Assembly: GCA_005784505.1 (NCBI GenBank)
Contig: VCAZ01000288.1
Span: 1-64,000 of the forward strand
Length of the DNA stretch: 64,000 bases
Source of the DNA: Bagarius yarrelli
Lineage: Eukaryota; Chordata; Actinopteri; Siluriformes; Sisoridae
Direction: 5' to 3'
In this document: positions 26,301 through 40,200 of the stretch, one piece after another
Layout: each line of letters opens with the position of its first letter
How positions within the stretch are numbered: position 1 is the first letter of the stretch
Made by a program: the position numbers and the translations under genes
The notes under the pieces: model-generated
What the model was told of the DNA's origin: nothing
Database searches by the model: none
Seen by the model: only the letters and a program-made list of their open reading frames with translations

Positions 26301-29300
26301 GATTAAAACATGATGAATTAAAGATGTCAAATTGGAATGGTGCTTGCTTCTTAATAATATCCATGATGTAAGTAGGAATGTACAAAAAAATGTGTGCTAC
26401 ATTTAAATCTATGGTACCTAAATACTTTTGATAGTGCGATAGATTATAATTTATTTTAAAAGAGGTTTATTTACAATTCGCAGCCCTTCGTTAAAGTCAG
26501 TGAAGAGGTAGTGGTCGGAAATGACAAAATTTTAAATGATGGAAACCGTTGTCCTAGGATTACCCCATGCAGTCTGGTGAATACAGCAGCATCTATTCTG
26601 AAATGATGCAAGATATTCGCAACTGAAAAAGCAAAACACAAGTCTAAATGTGGGTATCTTGCGTAATTCAAGCAAGATATCTAAAAAGAACAAAAAATAA
26701 AATCTTGCTAGCTGTCCTATCAAATTGATTGAACGTTTATTCAGCAAAGTAAAGTATTATTAAAGACTGGATCCAGGAACAACTTTCTAAAGCAAGAAGT
26801 AGAAATCTGTCCAATTCTCCCAAAATTAGATTGATTCAAGTGGAAAACATGGGGCAGTGACTTACACAGGCCAAGGTCAAGTTCTTCCAGCAATTAACCG
26901 ATTACACAAATAACTTTCTACTGTACAAATTAGTTTATAAGTTATACTAAAGTCACATGGTACCATGAAAGTATAGAGATGAAGTTTATTTTTAGAAAAT
27001 AGTGCTGAGTTTTAGGTTTTTATGCTAACTGTCAAATTCCTGAAAGTACATTTAATCAAATGTTCATTCAGCTGTAAAAAACTGATTTTTAAAGTTCGGG
27101 TACTCTCAAACTGAAGGGCATCATGTGGAAAAATAATGTGCTATATGTCCTTTTTCCTCCAACGTTGAAGTGGCCCAGAATGCAGCTTTTTTGTGTATTT
27201 AATTTGTGTAATGGATATTGCAATTGTACAGACAATACAACAACACTACAACAACTCATGTCCTGCAGACAAAAAGCTAATATGGAAAGGAACAGAGAAG
27301 GGTCATGTGACATGACTGCGCTTCGACCAACAACACACATCTAATCCTCTGAGACAACACCATAGCGACTGATAGAAATCAGAGACTCCATAGCTTTAAA
27401 GTCAATGTTACAGCTGTAAAATACACATGACCAATTCGGTGCATCCTGATCTTAAAAAATAAAGTCTATTTTTAAACATAATAAGATACCATAATACTTT
27501 ATGATACCAAGGTAAAAGAAGTTCACTTATCAATCCACAATATATAAAAACTATACAATCAAACACTGGAGAAACATTCTTGCGCAACATTTGAATTAAA
27601 ATAGTCATGCTCATCTGCTTCTTCCTACCAGTTTACATGCCCTCGATTGCTGTTTTGCATCATATCATGCAATAACATCTTACCTGATTGACTCTTGCTA
27701 TGACGCAGTTGGTGAAAGCATTAAAGCGAGTGAGGATGTTAAGGATTTGGCGCCAGCGAGATGGATTGGGCTCGGCAGGCTCTTCGCAGGAGCTCCGCAT
27801 AGACCACTGACGGAGTCTCGGCCCCACCGAGCTTCCATGGGCTGAGCTGGTGCTGCCACCACGACTCCCCCTAGAGTACAAAGTGTTCCCACCAAAGATG
27901 TAGTTCATCACCAGTGAATGTGCTCAGAATCCGGAGCGCTGCACTGATGGACACAGATCTAGCCCGCACTAAGGGAGCAGGGGGCGCGCTGATGAACAAT
28001 TTCCTTAATTATGAAAGCCGCTTCCTGTGTTGGACAGTATCTGGTGGTCTCATCTGTGCAATGTCCTTGCAACCCCAGGATTCTTCAGACGAGTCTCTTC
28101 GCCCACTAAGCCGCACCCAACAGTTTATATCCGGCAGGATACAGCTAAAGTCGAGCCAGAAAGAAAATATCTACTCAAAAGTATCAGCTCTCGTGATAAC
28201 TATCTTTCATAAATAGTTGGTGATGGCAAGCTTAGAGAAATAATAAATCGCGAAACTCATCAAGAGCGGACAATCAATCTTCCACAGTTGCTACAGTAAT
28301 ACCCTTGTGTCCCTCGAACAGCATCAATCAAACTGTAAATGTGGAGGCCAACAATTGAATTACAGCAGATGGCTCAGATAGGCTTCTCCCTATGCAGGGT
28401 TCAACACAAGTTCCTCAAAAAAACAAAAAAAAACAAAACGACTGACATGACCAAGGGAGACACAAAAATACAAAACCCTTCAAACTGCAATATCTGAAAA
28501 GTAGCCTGGATCTTCAGTAGTATTCCGCCAACTTGTACAAGTTCATAGTGGTAGTATTCGGTCTAAAAAAATGTGCCTTATTTCCCCCTCCGAGAGGACC
28601 TCTTCCAGCAAGTAGCTTCCGGAGATGTGCCACAGGTGTCGGATGGGTAGAATAATTTTGTCACCAGGCTCTGCTTCCACGCCTGTGGGAGCCAAAGCCA
28701 TGGCAACAGCTCCCACATCTAAGAGAGCCAGCAGGATTTCCTGCTTAGGCTCCGGTCTCCCAGTCTGTAGCTACGCCTCAGTAAACACACCCCTTAGCTT
28801 CATCTGCTGACACTTTTATTGATGATCAAGGTATCAGAAACCATCACTTAGGCATTAGGTATGATGTTAGTTATACTCAAGTAAGAAAGTTGTTCTAACC
28901 TGAACATAAACTTATACCCAGCACTGATGATACTGCTGTTGTTTCTTGCACTATGAATTCAGGGGATGGCAACCAAAACCAATGCCAAGGATCTCCTTAG
29001 CTGGTGTAAGGATGAAACCCCGATGACAGACATGGCAGGCAATTGATAATACATTCACAATTACCCCCTGAAAATACTGTGTGCATGTCTAATGAGATTT
29101 CTGCAAAACCTGTTTATAGCCTTTCCTCAGAGCCAAACCATCCTGTCTGTCACCTTACTAATTGACAATTAGACCATCATGCTGTAGCACTGGATGAATC
29201 AGGAGGCATTAGAGCCAGTAAAAAAAAGCAATAAGTAAAAGCAGATGAAAGTTAGAGCATGGCCCTGGGACAAAAAGGGGAAAAATGAGATCACAAAGCT

Positions 29301-31003
29301 GGACACCTTAGTGGATTCACCCCACTGAACAGGCAAATTTTGACCAAGATCTCTGCAGATAACACATTAAGGACAATGTCATGCCTTTAACGCTATTCGA
29401 CATGTCTATTAATGTTTATAACAAATAATGTCACTTTCGAAAAAGTTATTTTGCAATGAATTTCTGTGTTGACATTTTAAACTTGAATGTTTTACAGACA
29501 TCACCACCTAGAAATAGTGATGCAGCTATTCTCTCCTTTTTCCTTAATTATACATTCTGCCCGAACTTTGGTCAACATCGTCTCCTACTCGCGTCTTGCA
29601 CATGACTAACTAGCCAAACGTGGTCTTCTGTAATTCAGAGCAAACTGCCATGTTATGTTCTTTTATAACTTTGACAATAGTTGCCCATAACTGAAAAATG
29701 TTATTTTAAAATGAGATTATATGCTACTGTAACAGTAACAGTAACTCTAACATCCCCAGACCAACTTTACAAAGGAATAACAGCTATAGAACAGACTAGC
29801 GCCAGAATCCCTAGACACATAACACATTTCAGTGGAGGCTTTCTTTAATACTTGTTTTCCAGACTTGTAGACTCTGTTAGAGTATAAAATATCCATAAAT
29901 ATTCTATAAATAAGTGCCTATAAATATGATCTGATTTCATTAACATTGTTGTGCGTGAGGATTCAAGTAGGGAAAAATGTTCTTCGGGAAAACCTGCATG
30001 GGCAAAACTGGCTGTTGAGAGTTGAATTATTTATTGACCAAACCGTGAGCCCATTACTTTAATCGTGTTTTGCATTGGGACGGATGATGTTTTTAATACG
30101 TTTCCATGACAACAGACCCAGAGGTGGTATCTGAATTTGCACAATAGTTACTGCAGATTGTTGGGTTTCTTGCAGTTAAAATAATGATACAAAACCGTTT
30201 CCTTTTACTAATGTAGGACTTATTCAGCAAACCAGCAGTGTATGTGAACAAGTGCGTGTATGTGCATGGGTAGAAACGATTGCAAGCACTGCTGCATGAC
30301 AAGAGCACGCAGGTTGCCAGGCAGCAGTGGGCAAGGGAAGAGGTATGTGCTTCCACATTTTTCTCCATTAGCCCATCATCACACCCAGCTGCTGCAATGC
30401 AACCAGTGAAAAAGCAATTTATTTATATTGACTTAGAGATAAAGAATCGGGTTTCCCTCCCCATTTTTTTTTAAACGCCATGACGTAGTCATTACAAATT
30501 ACGCACCATCAGCACACAACCAGACTATTTAGATATTTTATACTCTTGAACCACTTGAAGTGCTGTCAATAAACTAAAGAGCTTAGTAAGGAAGCGTGCA
30601 AAAAATCAGATGCAACAGATGCCAAAGCAATCATCAGCAATCTGTATAATAAAGAAATACCTTCACACACGCCACCAAACTTTAACAGAGAACATGCTTG
30701 TAGTACAAATGCACTCGCTTCTTTCAAGGTCTAGACTTACCAACAAGTGCATGTGCAGCCTTTTGGTTCTCCTGAGGGTGCCCATGATGCGTCGGCCCAT
30801 CTTTTTGGCATACCACACCGAGTTGAGCATTGTAAGCTCGGGTTTGAGAGCGAGTGCAGGGTTCAAGCTCCGATGATACACAGCTCGACAGTCCGGGCTT
30901 TTATTTCCCTATGCAGGCATCTTAAAGATAGTTTTGCTTGATGTGTACATCAAAAACAAAACCATCTCTCTTAGATTATGTGAACCTTAGATAAGTAAAA
31001 CGA

Positions 31004-31056
<53 letters not shown>

Positions 31057-31289
31057 TATGTATGTATGTAAGGATGAGACAGGGAGAGAGAGAAAGAAAG
31101 AGAGAGGCAGTAAGCTGTTTGACGCACACTACTGCTGCTGCGGCAAGAGTGCGAGTGAGATTGAAAATGAGGAAGATAAACAGCAATGACGAAGAGAGCA
31201 GGAGCGAGATTCCTTACGTCTCGATCCCCAAAATGATGCTTTTATTCATTCCTTCCTCCTCTCTAATTTCCAAACTGAGTCTTGCTCTT

Positions 31290-31334
<45 letters not shown>

Positions 31335-34300
31335 TAGGCAGGTCCACTAGGAGCTCTGGGCAGAGCAGCAGGCTACCTGATTTTACTCTCCGAAGTGCTC
31401 CAAATGAGTCAGCAGGAAGCGTGAGACCAGACCTAGATTAAACACCTGACTCGCCTCGAATGATCGCTCTTCCCCTGTCTGACGCCTGACTGCAGATTCA
31501 GTCTGCTTTTAGCGTTACTATGTCCTCTCTAGTCCCCTCCGGACGGCATTTCTGAGAGGCACCTTGGGAAATGAGTCTTTTTTCTGTGCCCACAGCCTTT
31601 TCTTTTTACTAAATCCTGCGAAACACAAAGTCCATCTTCGCCTTTCATGCATCATTCTGCTACTGGTTCCTTAATGTGAGGTCTTATCAATTCTACTCAG
31701 AAGCTAAAAACAGGGAGAAAAAAAACGCACTAGGATTGACGTCACTGACGAGAAACAGGAGGCAGCTTTAGGGCGAACAGCTTTAGAAAAGAAACTGGGT
31801 TCATGACGGCAGTGACACTTGTGGAATCTCTTTTAAATGTTACTAATATTCTCATAAAAGTATATTTAACGCATAATCATTAGATTCTCTTAGTCGGATG
31901 ATGGGATTAATGATTTTCAGTAATTCCTCCAGCAACAGAGGCATATATTCTGGGCAGCATTGACACCTCAATACAATGAGATCACACAAATAGCCATGCA
32001 TGTGATAAGCTAATGCTACTGTGCATACTAATACACTCAATCAGTAGAAGCAACAACTGGTGGCCATGAGCTTCTTGAACATTTATGCACACATATATAC
32101 ACAGAAAACAAACACACCATGCACGTCAGGGAACTGAGCCATCCAGCATCAACACAAAGCCCGCATCTGTGCCACAATACAGACCAAGCACATGACGAGA
32201 CATAACAGACGTCAGACTTGACTGCTGCACACACTAATGGCTGCAGCCAGTTCCCGTGATTTGGCAGGATATTACCTGGTATGGGGTGGAGGGGCTGAGG
32301 AGAGGGCTGCCCTCGCTCGCCACTGTGGGCGGCCCATCGAAGATGCAATCCAGGGACTCGACCTACAGGGAGGAGGGGAGGAGGGGCAAGCGCGTAACTC
32401 AGCTTATCACAGCAGCGCACAGCAGTACAGCAACAGGCGTTTAGAGGAGCTCACAGCTCACATTCGAGCAGAAGGAGGAGAACGGTGGTGAGGCAGTACG
32501 CAGGTAACGGAGGTGATGAGAGAGGCTGGGGATAAGGGTATAATCTAATATCTACCCGATACCTTAATTGACTTTTGGAAATTCCTCTTGCAATTTTTTT
32601 TATGTTAAAGTGTCAAACTTGGTTAAAATAAAAACCACTCAATTTTGGTCTAAACCAAATTTTAGATCTTTTTTTAGCTGTTTTATTGAATTTTCCACAC
32701 TGCCACAAGCTCCTCGAAAGACATCAGCCACACAGCCCTGAGCGTTTCTCTCACACTTAAACTGTTCCTCAGCTAAATCATCAAGCACGAGACTGACAGA
32801 ATGTACAATCGTTTTTATTCAACTAAAGCTTACAGCACCAACCTGACCTCTTTATTACCTTCATGACCATTTTATTTTTGCAAGATTCAAGAAGTCATTC
32901 AAGATGAACACACAGCTCGTAAATCTTAGAGGCTTTACAGTAACCAGACTTTTTAGGACCTTGCAAATATTTCCAAATTGTCACAATACAGCTTTTACCA
33001 AGCATGCAAAATCCTAGCAGTCCGGAGCACCAAGTGTTAAATGGATAAAGCATAAAAGCACTTTACTGCTGCGACAGTTTAAACAATCCAAAAGGTGGAG
33101 CTAAAGAGCTGCGTGTGTGGCGATAGTGGTCCTGCTGAAGATGAGCGCTTTCTTCTTCACACACCCTATTTGTCTTCTGACAAACAGCGACGGCAGGTGA
33201 TTAATCAAGAGCGGTGATAACGGCTTGTTTTCTAATGTGCAGCTTTGTGAATATACTTTACATAGCACAAGATCACCTGAGGCGTTAAATCACACAGAGC
33301 AAGTTGATGCATAGGTGGTGTGGAGGGGAGTGGAAAGAAGGGGGGCTTTTGCTGGTGCGTGAGATCAAATACTGCTCATGAAGGTACTACTATTGAATCA
33401 GAACGTACTTCCCTACTGTAAAAAAATTCTTCTGTATAGTATAACAATGGGTACTATAAGTATACTTTGAATGTACTACTTTTGCCATGTTGATATAGTC
33501 ATGTGATAAACAACAACACAAAAGTACAAAAATTTTGAGTCAAATAATGTTGAAAGCGCTTTAACCACAAGGAACAATGTTTTTTTCTTCCTAAAGAACT
33601 AGTTTGCTAATTTGAGCACTTGGAAAGTGCTGCATTTCCGCATTACGCCATTTTGGAAAACGACGAGTCCGAGTCATATCTCCCGCGGGCTTGTGGGATA
33701 ATAAAGTGTCAATCGTATGCAAACTTCAGATTTAGGACAAGAGCAGTTGATAAGCTGGGAACTTCCAGAGCCACTTACATTTATCTAATTTATTTGACTA
33801 CTGAATTCATTTAATGAAGTTTGGAAAATAAAATCATTAATAGGTCGAAACATACGTTCCCGCTGCCTAGGGACAAGCCACTCACTTCATATTCATTGAA
33901 AATTTATTTTTGCACACTTGTTACAGCATCAGATTGAATTAGGTCGAATATCTGACGTATCATATTTTGTGGATGCTAGAGATCGGATCAATGCCACTTC
34001 CAGCGTCTACTTTTGTCTGATGTTTCAGACTCTATACTAGCTTCAACAGCAGAAGAGCAATTTAAGCTACCTTTACTAGCCATTATCATAGAGATCTCTG
34101 CTACTTCTTTCCAAGCTTATATATTTAGAACGTCTCTATAGTTATACATCCCAATATAAGGTTAAAAGTAAGTTTTTCTTTTAACAGTGGCGTTTAGTGA
34201 CTGTTCAATTTTTTGAAATGATCGTTCTGGATTTGTTCTTTTTCAATTGTTTTTCTGTTGTTGTTAGTGTAAACATAAAGTAAAGACAGGATGGAGACAT

Positions 34301-34752
34301 GAGGGCTGTGCTCTGATGAAGAGCTGAGCGTGCGATAATAGTTCAAGTTTCCACCAGAGAGTTTGTGAGTTGTGCGCGGTAGCAGGAGTGAGTCGTGTGT
34401 GCTGTTGGTGCTGGAGTGAGTGAGTGCGGGGCAGTCTAAAAAGAATCTGAAAGCAGAGGGAAGCACTGGAGCAGGATAATTATGGAAAAGCGGGCAGAAA
34501 TGTCTTAAATGTCCAACACGCACATATACATGCCTTTCTGGGACACCCAATAACTCTGCTGTTCAGTTAGCATACTGAAGCATGACTCTGGTTTAAAACG
34601 CCTCAGAGACTTAACACAAAGCCACGTTTAGAAATTCTTTTGCCTCTCAGAGTAGGGCTGGGTAACACGTCTTAATTTTTTTCTATATTTATCGATATTT
34701 TTTTATTTTATTATATAATATATTTCAACATATAAATTGATAACGCTGCCAG

Positions 34753-34790
<38 letters not shown>

Positions 34791-37220
34791 CAAGACAAAT
34801 AATTTGAGGGTTTATTAATTACAAGTATAGTTCATTAACAAAAATTTGGTCTTAAAAAAAATTTACTAAAAATTTACTAAAATTTACTACTAAACACAAC
34901 ACAATAATACCACTCGTGCCAAAAGCTGTCCGTTTGGTGTAATAAATGGGTACATCAAGTGCATCAAGTAACCACATGATTTTAGGTGAAATGTTATAGA
35001 TCATTGGTCTACATGCGAGTTATTACAGTTGTGTAAATATATGTTTGACTGTTGGTGTCCTGACAAAGACACTATTTTAGAGTCTTTCCAGGATACATTT
35101 AAGCGAAAAAAAAACAAAAACAGAACTGGCAGTAACATTGAAATGCTATTTTATTCATTTTTATCCATTTTGTTTTGTTTTTTTGTTTTTTCCGTCTGTA
35201 CATAAGACAGGCGATCAAAAATCCAGCAATGCTAAATAACATCAAGTCTCAGTAATTTCAGACATCACAGCCTTGTGAAGATGTGTGCTCTTTGAAAGTT
35301 CCTCTGTTATTATGCGTGCTATGCTAATACCCACACATGTGCAGCATCCGCGAGAAAGAACCAGACTCTATATACAGTGCTGTTTGGAGATCAAGGCTTT
35401 TTGCGACTAATGGGTCAGAGCTCTGAGACTACGCAGCATGTTTCCATTTCCATTCCAAAAAAAAAAAAAAGGCTGATGATACAAAACTGGCACTGAGCCT
35501 GTGAGCTTTTCTTTAAACCATGCACAGCAGGAGGGTGTGGTCACACTTTGTGTGTGTGAGTTTGCATGTGTGTGAGTGGCATGATAACATTTACATAATG
35601 AAATGGAGAAATAAACAAGCCTGAAGCTAGATCAGAAAAGCTGAATCAGGGTTAAAGCTTTACCTTCATAGGGGAGATGTGCGCATGGGCCACGTAGCCA
35701 TGGACATTTTCGATCTGCGAAATGTTTTTCTCGGCCACTTGGACAAGCTCTGGGCCTGTCGTCTCCACGGTGAGCTGAGGCGAGCTTTGTTCTTGGGGGG
35801 AGCCGTCCTCATCATGATGTTTGTACTTCTGTGAAGGAAACAGAAAAAGGTAATATTAGGACAGCAGCATGTAAACCAGTCCTATGAACTTCCCATGAAG
35901 AAGTTGTAGTCTCTGTAGACATCAGCTGCATGAATGGTTTGGCCTATGTGTAAGACATGTGGCTTTTTAGCTTGTCATATACAGAAGCCACTCCTTCTTT
36001 ATTGTGACTAATTCAAAGTGTTTCGATTTTCTTCTTCTGAACTGTCAGTACCTTGTTATGTATAGGCTCGTAAAATACTGAAGTAAAGCCGCAAGTAATT
36101 TTTCTATATAGGAAGCGCTAGCAGAACCTCCGAATGCCTTTGTTTGGCGTTCTATATGAATGTGCAAACCGGTCAAACCAAGAAAAAAAACAGAGCTTTT
36201 ATCATGTACCAAATGTTGACTAGAAATTGTAGGAAAAAAAGGCTTGAAAACCTGCATCTGCAGTCAGGAAGAACAGAATCAGGTAATGCTTGTCTGTGCA
36301 AAAAAAAAAAAAAAAAAAAAAAGAAAAAAAAACATTTAAGCATCCATGCTTTTGTACAATTTCATCAGTTTTTTGGTGTAGAAGGGTATCTGAAGGAAAG
36401 GGTAGCTGCTTATCTACCGGCAGGATGGCAGGAAAATATTTTAGTTCAGCAGAAAATTCACTCCTATTCTTTTATTTAATAATCACATCCTACATATGTG
36501 AGATTTTCTGTCCATCAGAACTTCATCAGATCCTCAGATCATCAGAATCCCGTCATTGCAAATAAGCCATAAGGAAGTTTGATTTTAGTTTGAAAGGGGG
36601 TGTGGCCTTAGTCCAAATAACTGTGTGGCCTATCTGATAAGAGGTATGTTGTTGGTCCGAGTCAAAGAAGTGTGGTCTATGCATCTGTCAGTCTGTATCA
36701 CATCGTATACATTAATATCTCTTTTACATCAGCTCATTACTGCACTCACATTGAGACGTACAGTATAAACACGCGCACCATCATTACAGCTGAAAGTGTT
36801 TTGACAGCTTGCACTTTAAAACATTCAAAAAGATCTGAAACGAAGATGAATGTCTAAGAAAATGCCACAGCAACCTGCACTTATCGGCAATGTTGACTAA
36901 TGCATGCCAAATATGCAAATATTAAAATGATAGTTTACCTCTACAACATTAGCGATGATCAAAGCCTTTCATAAAAACAAACAAAGTGAAGGAGGAAGGT
37001 AATTGTGGCTGAAATATAGGACTAGGGTTAGCAGTTAAATTGATCATCTTAATGCAAAACGTACAACAAGCTCAGATTGAGTCTGTACACAAACATATGG
37101 AGTACGGCGGAGGACGCAGGCAGACACAGCACAGATATCAGTCAGCTCTTTACATAAAACATGCATAATTATGTCCGGTGACTAACAACAACAAAAAAGG
37201 ATCTGGTGTTATAGATCAAA

Positions 37221-37265
<45 letters not shown>

Positions 37266-40200
37266 AATAAAATAAAAAATGCCTAATAGATCCACAATAA
37301 AAGGAGCAACCTTATTTGGGAAGAAAATGAAAAGTTTTACATTATAAACCTTCCTGTCCTTTGCTTCCTAAAAGCTTTTATTACAGAGAGCTCAGGTTTT
37401 GATAAAATATAAACATCCACTCCTTCCCTACCACTTTTCTCATGGTATAACCTGACGCTGATAAGTGTGTGTATATGTAATGAGTCGTTCTGTATACGAC
37501 AAGGGGATGGTTGAGGTTGCCATGGCAACAGGATTCCCAGTCTAATGACGAGCTTTCTCTGTGGGTTCCCGTCGTGTTAGGTCGTGTTTCTACACATTGA
37601 AAAAACCCAGGTCGGATTTAAATGTGAAGCATCTATTTCTGTTTTTTAGCCAATTAATAAAAATTTGTAGCCAAAAGCCCAACAGGATCTATCGAGAGGT
37701 CTTGAGGTTATTTGGTTGAACGTTATAATGACTATTTCAAAAGAGAAATTGATAGAACGTTGACGATGTATGATCAAACAAGGAGGAGAGGATCTTCAGG
37801 CAACCACAACAGCTCAGCGTTGAATCACAGCCCACTGTGGCTTATAGAAACCTGCTCTCAAAACACACCTAGTGCTTGTGTGTTCCTACATTGAATCCGC
37901 TTCATGCTTTGGGTAATAAATATAACCCTGATCAACTTCACCATTTAATCCAAAACCATCTTACCGAAACCCAAAACTTGTTTGCGCCAAAAGGGAGAAT
38001 TATAATTAAATTAAAATAAAGACAAGCACCTGCTCCTACGCCATCGCGAGTTGGAAATGATTCAGTATTAAAGCAATCTGCCCACACTACCAAATGACCC
38101 ACAATCAACACTACAGAGAAAATTCTGTTAACACGAGACAGAAACAGCGTTCCAGAAACACAGAGGCTTCCGATGACCATCCTTCAGCTGTCCTAATTTA
38201 AAAACGGAAGGAAATATATGCCAAATATGTATATAGAGGGACGTACTGGAAGGACACGCAGTCTGGAGGAACTCTTGGTTTTATAAATTTACTGGTAAAT
38301 AGGAACCAAATACAAGCTGTAGATAATGATATAATGCCTAGCGTGAAATTTAACAAACAGATAAGTTCATTTAGGCTGAGGGTTATCAAATAATTAACAT
38401 AGGTCAACTCATAACTGAAAACATATAAAATCTGTAATCAATTTAATGAATTTTGTTCTACAATTGTTCTACAATTTTTGTAGCTGCGATTATTTGAAAA
38501 TAATTGTCTTTTTGTCTTTTAGATTAAACAGCTGTTTATTCAACTTTGGAATTCCTGGAAACTGTTACTCGCAGTTGATTAAGGTAAAGAAGCAGTTGTT
38601 GAAGTGTGACGCTTAGCTCTTCAGCTACCGTGACCGTGATACTCGGCGGAGTCTCTCCTCTCGCCTCCTCAGAACTCGTGCCTACATGCAAGGCTTACTC
38701 TGCTCTGTCTCACTGTGGTTTAATTATTGCAACACTGAGCCCAACTAGAGAGAGGAGGGGAAACAAAATCTGTATCCAATTCATGCCTTGCGACGCAGCT
38801 AAAAATAGAGCCTGTCCATGCAGGCTGCATGTCCAGAGAGAAGGAACGAAATCAACAAAGAAATTAGTATTTAGCAGAGGAGCTGATGCTGATGTACTGC
38901 ACAGGATTGCTCGTACATCACTGTCAAGCAGAAGCATTATCCCGGGTTTAATCAGAAAAACACGCAATTCAATCATTTTCGTAGTTAGGGCCTATCTCAG
39001 GTTCTTGTCGCTTAAATAGCAGAGCAGCTTTTGTCTCTCATGGAATGAGATTCAGGCATTAAAGTCTTTAAAGGTAAAATCTGCCATTAAAATCTGTATC
39101 AGTTTACAAGCTTACATTTAAAAACATTTCTAACAATGCAATGCAATGTTCTACAGATCTTTATTCGATTAAATTTTATACCAATGTGGCGGTTATAAAT
39201 ATAATTTGATTTGTTCGAGCTACAACATAAAGGGTGTCTAAGATTGTATTTTAATAGCAACAATCTAGCTTATTAAAAGTAAAGACTTTCATCTTAAGCA
39301 GCTCTCTATTTAACTAGTCAGGGCACTGACCAGGAAGTCGGTTTAAGACTATAACTTTTCTTAATTCCACAAAGCTCTGCGAAAAGCAAAAATCTGTTAG
39401 CCAACTCGATCTACAAACATAAGTAGCTTGTTATCATCGTTGTAGCTCTTAAATTTTTAGTTATCAATCGAGCTATATTTTGTTTGTCCTTTCTTTAACA
39501 ACTTAAGTCTTTCAAAATTTGTGAACAAAATTTGTTTAACCCACTAGCTAGCCTGCGATCCTGCTTGTGTCATATAACCGAAACTAATTAAACTAGCACA
39601 TTTATATAACATAACATAAACCCAAATATTAATGTTATAATATGTTGACAAAGTCCTAAAAACTCATGTACACAATATAATTACAGTTATAGGGATCTAG
39701 AAAGCTATCCGTTAGTTTGCAAGCACCCATTTTGAATTTTCATGTTATGTGCTGAACTCAAAGAGAACAAGTTCAGGGGCATTTTTTACATTTTGAAAAT
39801 AAAAAAGCAATTTTGCATTACTGCTATTATTATTATTATTATTATTTAATAACTTAATAGCTAATTATATATTACAAATCATTTAATATCTGCTGTGATT
39901 TTAAGACTGTTATAGTTACAAAATCCAGTCAGGTCTTCTGATTGTTAGTTTCATTTAAAAATTCACAAACATTTTAAACAGTTTTCCCTGACGCATCAGG
40001 CCTATGATACCTGGCCCAAAAATATCTTTAAAAAAAAAAAGATGCTTGAACCAAAAAAAACAAAAACATTAAAATGATAAAAATACAGTTACAAAATAAT
40101 GGCACTAAAACAACCCGTTGACGTTTTTCTATTTAAAAAATAAGAATATGATGCGACAAACATCAGCATCAGCACAGTAATACCGAGAACTGGATGATAT

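Larger units (their letters stand above)
28000..35663 (-). other. dlg1: dlg1 linker-region intron with internal promoters
   Basis: Apart from the cassette candidate (32276-32362) and the first exon at 30741-30830, it holds (GT)n at 31004-31059, (CT)n at 31291-31328, a poly-A run at 34756-34788, and MITE-like blocks at 33370-33520 and 34655-34960. GC-richer patches at 28.58-28.78 and 31.1-31.7 kb may be leaders or promoters of the exons downstream of them. Confidence 0.6.

Noticed and set aside
32237..32491. 84-codon plus-strand open frame
   Set aside because: It lies opposite the cassette candidate and simple GGAGG repeats; no splice or conservation support on this strand.
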